The notes under the pieces were generated by a model. It did no database searches. It was not told the DNA's origin and worked only from the letters and a program-made list of their open reading frames with translations. From Roseobacter sp. MED193 (GTDB taxonomy: Bacteria; Pseudomonadota; Alphaproteobacteria; Rhodobacterales; Rhodobacteraceae): a stretch of 64,000 bases of DNA. The stretch is from contig NZ_CH902583.1 of NCBI RefSeq assembly GCF_000152965.1, positions 3,291,694-3,355,693 of the forward strand, in the 5' to 3' direction. Positions 60,686 to 64,000 of the stretch are shown piece by piece. Numbering within the stretch: position 1 is the first letter of the stretch; each line of letters begins with the position of its first letter. The translations under genes and the position numbers were made by a program.

Positions 60686-60717
60686 AAAATCGCCCGGCAA
60701 ATTTGCCGGGCGATTTT
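60686..60717. terminator. Bidirectional rho-independent terminator (perfect 32-base palindrome)
   Basis: The sequence AAAATCGCCCGGCAAA, followed by its exact reverse complement, forms a perfect palindrome. A-runs and T-runs flank a GC-rich stem, so it can stop transcripts from both sides. It lies between the convergent chemoreceptor and icd genes. Confidence 0.92.
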
Positions 60718-60744
60718 CTTTGTTTGGACTCGATGGGACAACCT

Positions 60745-62958
60745 TTAGTCGATAATGGCGTTCAGCGTGGCCGAGGGGCGCATCACTTTGGCTTTCAATT
60801 CAACAGAGGGGCGGAAATAACCCCCGATGTCGGCCGCCGGACCCTGAGCTGTGGCCAGTTCTGCAAGAATGGCTGTTTCACCTTCAGCCAGTGCCTTGGC
60901 AATGGGAGCAAACTGCGTGGCCAATGCGGTATCATCGCTTTGTGCTGCCAGAGCTTCGGCCCAGAACCGGGCAAACCAGTAATGGCTGTCACGGTTGTCG
61001 GGCTCACCGACTTTGCGCGAAGGGGACTTGTTCTGGTCCAGAATGCCCTGGGTCGCCACCTCAGCGGCAGCGCCCAAGACGCCGGCTTTGGCATTGCCCT
61101 TGCTATCGGCCAGGAAGTTCAGGCTTTCACCCAAAGCGCAGAACTCACCCATTGAATCCCAGCGCAGGTGGTTTTGCTCGACCAACTGTTGCACGTGCTT
61201 CGGCGCAGAGCCACCAGCACCGGTTTCAAACAAGCCGCCGCCTTTCATCAACTTCACGATCGACAGCATCTTGGCAGAGGTGCCTAGCTCGAGGATCGGG
61301 AACAGATCGGTGAGGTAATCGCGCAGAACGTTGCCAGTAATGGCAATGCTGTCCTTTCCTGCGGTGATGGTTTTCAGCGACTGTGCCGTGGCTTCGCGAG
61401 GCGCCATGATCTGGAATAGGTCGGCTTTGCCTGCGGCTTCGAGTGCGGGCTGAACATATTTGATCAGCTCGGCGTCATGGGCACGGTTCGCGTCCAGCCA
61501 GAAGATCGCTTCCGAACCGGTGAGACGCTGACGATCCAGGGCCAGTTCGATCCAATTTTCAATCGGTGCCTGTTTGGCTGTGCAGGCACGCCAGATGTCG
61601 CCAGCCTCAACGTCATGCGAATGCAAAGTTTCGCCATTGGCCAGGACCACGCGGATGGTGCCATCGGCAGGGGCTTCAAAGGTGGTGGGGTGGCTGCCGT
61701 ATTCTTCGGCCTTCTGCGCCATCAGCCCCACATTGGCGACAGAGCCAGCGGTGGTGACATCTAGCGCGCCATTGGCTTTGAAGAAGTTGATGGTCTCATC
61801 ATAGATGGTGGCATAGCAGCGGTCGGGGATAACACAGTTTGTGTCGCCCTTGTTGCCAGCCGCGTCCCAGCCTTTGCCACCAGCGCGGATTACCGCTGGC
61901 ATGGATGCGTCGATGATGACGTCCGAGGGTACGTGCAGGTTGGTGATGCCCTTATCGCTGTCCACCATGTACATGGCCGGGCGCTCGGCGGTGACGGCTT
62001 CAATCGCAGCCATGATATCGGCATTACCCGCAACGCGGTCCAGCAGATCCCCCATGCCGGAGTTGGCATTGACACCCAGCGCTTCCATTTCAGCGCCGAA
62101 CTTGTCGAAGACTGGCGCAAGCCAGGCTTTGACAGCGTGGCCAAAGATGATCGGGTCGGAGACCTTCATCATGGTGGCCTTCATGTGCAGCGAGAACATG
62201 GTGCCGTCGGATTTTGTGTCCTCGATAGCTTCGGCCAGGAAGGCACCCAGAGCTTTGGCGGACATGAAGGTTGCATCCGCAACGGTGCCAGCCTCCAGCG
62301 GCCAGCCGTCTTTTAGCACAGACACAGTGCCGTCCTTGCCAACAAACTCGATCTTGGCGTCGCCAGCTTGAGCCGCGGTAATGGTGGCTGAAACTTCATT
62401 GGCATAGAAGTCATTGCCAGGCATGGACGAGACCTTGGTCTTGCTGTCAGCGACCCAGGCCCCCATCGAATGCGGGTTGTTCTGGGCGTAGTTCTTGACC
62501 GCACGGGCGGCACGACGATCCGAGTTGCCTTCGCGCAGAACAGGGTTCACCGCCGAGCCTTTCAAGCCATCATAGCGAGCGCGCGCTTCTTTTTCCGCGT
62601 CGGTGGTGGGCTCTTCGGGATAGGAGGGAATGTCATAGCCCTGGCCCTGCAGCTCCTCGATGGCGGCCACAAGTTGCGGTACTGAGGCTGAGATATTGGG
62701 CAGCTTGATAACATTGGCATCTGGTGTTTTGACCAGTTTGCCCAGTTCGGCCAGATCGTCTGTCTGGCGCTGATCCTCGGTGAGCTTCTCTGGGAAGGTC
62801 GAGATGATGCGGCCTGCCAGGGAAATGTCCTTGGTCCCAACGCTCACATCGGCGGCGGCGGCAAATTTGCGGATGATGGGCAGAAAGGACGCCGAGGCCA
62901 GCTCGGGGGCTTCGTCTACGATGGTATACAGAATGTCTGGGTTTGATTTTTCTGTCAT
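60745..62958 (-). CDS. icd: NADP-dependent isocitrate dehydrogenase, monomeric type
   Basis: A 737-residue single-chain isocitrate dehydrogenase of the TCA cycle, converting isocitrate and NADP to 2-oxoglutarate. ATG 62958 ([20 protein letters not shown]), with AGGTTGAG just upstream. Family segments present: [20 protein letters not shown] with substrate-binding residues, [42 protein letters not shown], and the late [20 protein letters not shown]. The length is normal for the monomeric form (about 740). No mutation of key residues was noticed. It is convergent with the chemoreceptor and divergent from the glycosyltransferase-like gene. Confidence 0.95.
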   Translation of the reverse strand: MTEKSNPDILYTIVDEAPELASASFLPIIRKFAAAADVSVGTKDISLAGRIISTFPEKLTEDQRQTDDLAELGKLVKTPDANVIKLPNISASVPQLVAAIEELQGQGYDIPSYPEEPTTDAEKEARARYDGLKGSAVNPVLREGNSDRRAARAVKNYAQNNPHSMGAWVADSKTKVSSMPGNDFYANEVSATITAAQAGDAKIEFVGKDGTVSVLKDGWPLEAGTVADATFMSAKALGAFLAEAIEDTKSDGTMFSLHMKATMMKVSDPIIFGHAVKAWLAPVFDKFGAEMEALGVNANSGMGDLLDRVAGNADIMAAIEAVTAERPAMYMVDSDKGITNLHVPSDVIIDASMPAVIRAGGKGWDAAGNKGDTNCVIPDRCYATIYDETINFFKANGALDVTTAGSVANVGLMAQKAEEYGSHPTTFEAPADGTIRVVLANGETLHSHDVEAGDIWRACTAKQAPIENWIELALDRQRLTGSEAIFWLDANRAHDAELIKYVQPALEAAGKADLFQIMAPREATAQSLKTITAGKDSIAITGNVLRDYLTDLFPILELGTSAKMLSIVKLMKGGGLFETGAGGSAPKHVQQLVEQNHLRWDSMGEFCALGESLNFLADSKGNAKAGVLGAAAEVATQGILDQNKSPSRKVGEPDNRDSHYWFARFWAEALAAQSDDTALATQFAPIAKALAEGETAILAELATAQGPAADIGGYFRPSVELKAKVMRPSATLNAIID

Positions 62959-63318
62959 GTTTCTCAACCTTTCAGCGATAACGGAAGCTTTGTTGACGTT
63001 GTGTAGCAACGCTACATCTCAAGAACGAGGCGGAACAGACCGCGCGCGGGACAAGGGTTTCCGGGCAGGGGCCATTTATGCTCCCATTTAGAGCAGGAGC
63101 GCGGCCGGTGCAATCATTAGGATGCGCATTTGGCTCGGCAGATTGACGCGGCGCAGCATTTTTCTGCACTTGTGGGTGTCTCTCTGCGCCTTTTGGTCTG
63201 CCAGGCAATCCTTTTGCGTTACGGGGCTCTGCTTTGGGGATCTGGGCATTTGAGGTAAATTTTAACTACTCTTGATGGCAGGGAGGCAGTCTGACCTCTG
63301 CTAGCAAGGAAATTGCCG
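62959..63318. promoter_or_regulatory. Divergent intergenic region between icd and a glycosyltransferase-like gene
   Basis: About 360 bases with no supported gene. It must contain the promoters for both divergent genes. I could not identify clear -35/-10 pairs or an operator; a short AAATTTTAACTAC stretch lies near 63257-63270 on the plus strand. Confidence 0.4.
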
Positions 63319-64000
63319 ATGTCCAGAACAGCGCCACAATCCAGCCTTTTGATCTATGCCCCGGTTCCGCTCCATCTCTTTGAGGGAGAGTTGTATATTG
63401 AACGTCAGGCGGTGAACGGTGTGCGACTCTGGGCCCGGCATTTTGAAAAGATCACGGTGATGATGCCTGTCAGTCCGACCGCGCCTCCAGCGGGCTGGGT
63501 GCCATTGCGCCAATTTCCCGAGGCGCTGTCGCGGGTCAGTATTGAACCTTTGCCTATGGCCTATCGCCCGGATCAGTTCTTATACAGTTTGCCTCAAACG
63601 CTCAGCCGGATTCGAGAGCTGATCAAAGAGGCAGACTACCTGAGCTTTGCCATTGGTGGATTGTTCGGGGATTGGGGGGCTGTTTCCTGCCTAGCGGCGC
63701 ACCAGATGCAACGCCCTTTTGCGGTTTGGACTGACAGAGTTGAATCCGAGGTCATGCGTCAATCTCAGGATCGGCCGAGAGACAGGGCCTTGGATCAGAC
63801 CACTTGGCGCAGCCGGTTGCGGGGGCGGCTCTATCATCGACCCATGGCCTGGCTCGAGGAAGCCGTGATACAGCGCGCTGATCTGGGCCTGTTCCATGGG
63901 GCGGAGACCTACAAAGCTTATCACGGTTTTTGCCGCAACCCCCAGTTGGTCCATGACATCCACATCGCCGAGGAGGATCACATTCGTGATACCGCCCTTG
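63319..64000 (+). CDS. Glycosyltransferase-like protein (5' part, runs off the right edge)
   Basis: An open frame of 227 codons from ATG 63319 (MSRTAPQSSLLIYAPVPLHL), preceded by AGCAAGGA. It starts with a Rossmann-like N-terminal region, LLIYAPVPLHLFEGELYIER, followed by LWARHFEKITVMMPVSP, and contains SFAIGGLFGDWGAVSCLAAH and QRPFAVWTDRVESEV. This pattern is that of family 4-type glycosyltransferases with an N-terminal acceptor domain, such as those in surface polysaccharide synthesis in this bacterial order. The C-terminal nucleotide-sugar domain lies beyond the window, so the activity is inferred. Confidence 0.6.
   Translation, partial: MSRTAPQSSLLIYAPVPLHLFEGELYIERQAVNGVRLWARHFEKITVMMPVSPTAPPAGWVPLRQFPEALSRVSIEPLPMAYRPDQFLYSLPQTLSRIRELIKEADYLSFAIGGLFGDWGAVSCLAAHQMQRPFAVWTDRVESEVMRQSQDRPRDRALDQTTWRSRLRGRLYHRPMAWLEEAVIQRADLGLFHGAETYKAYHGFCRNPQLVHDIHIAEEDHIRDTAL

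Noticed and set aside
1-64000. CRISPR array, rRNA or tRNA genes
   Set aside because: No regularly spaced direct repeats with unique spacers, no rRNA-like sequence and no cloverleaf with a TTCGA arm were seen anywhere in the window.

Overview
The window reads as a chromosomal segment of an alphaproteobacterium of the Rhodobacterales, most likely the marine Roseobacter group. This rests on the high-GC coding style, a single-chain NADP isocitrate dehydrogenase, a chemoreceptor with a tryptophan/phenylalanine-containing C-terminal tail, and phage genes of the type common in that order. No species can be named from sequence alone.

From about 0.9 to 27.4 kb lies the late region of a lambda-like siphoviral prophage, read left to right: a ParB/adenine methylase, small and large terminase, gpW-like joiner, portal, ClpP-type head protease, gpD-like decoration protein, gpE-like capsid, head-tail joining proteins, tail terminator, tail tube, a tail assembly chaperone with a programmed -1 frameshift, tape measure, tail tip, holin, endolysin, an overlapping spanin pair and tail fibres. 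No integrase, repressor or attachment site is visible, so the prophage ends are not defined. Reverse-strand cargo (moron) genes interrupt the late operon: a cold-shock/DUF3825-like protein with a small basic partner (10.5-12.1 kb), a small membrane protein that needs a frameshift (12.6-12.9 kb) and a SEC-C zinc protein (23.1-23.8 kb). At the left edge is the N-terminal part of a COG3440-type HNH endonuclease.

From 27.7 to 38.0 kb lies a defence locus on the minus strand: a complete type I Zorya operon zorABCD (MotA-like motor, MotB-like stator with an unusually long coiled coil, ZorC, SNF2 helicase ZorD), preceded by a HEPN protein and a WYL-domain regulator. From 38.0 to 43.2 kb follow small secreted, membrane and unknown genes, including two secreted paralogues and a repeated upstream box. 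An IS5-family element sits at 43.3-44.1 kb. From 44.5 to 53.1 kb is a second defence-like island: a RecB-like nuclease/RNase H-like/Upf1-type helicase fusion, two membrane proteins (one TerB-like), a Sel1-like protein, and a helicase IV-like protein with zinc ribbons. An IS3-family element (53.4-54.7 kb) cuts genes on both of its sides.

From 55 kb to the end the genes look like ordinary chromosomal housekeeping and accessory genes: a secreted alpha/beta hydrolase, a MocR-type regulator, a chemoreceptor, a strong palindromic terminator, monomeric isocitrate dehydrogenase, and the start of a glycosyltransferase-like gene running off the right edge.
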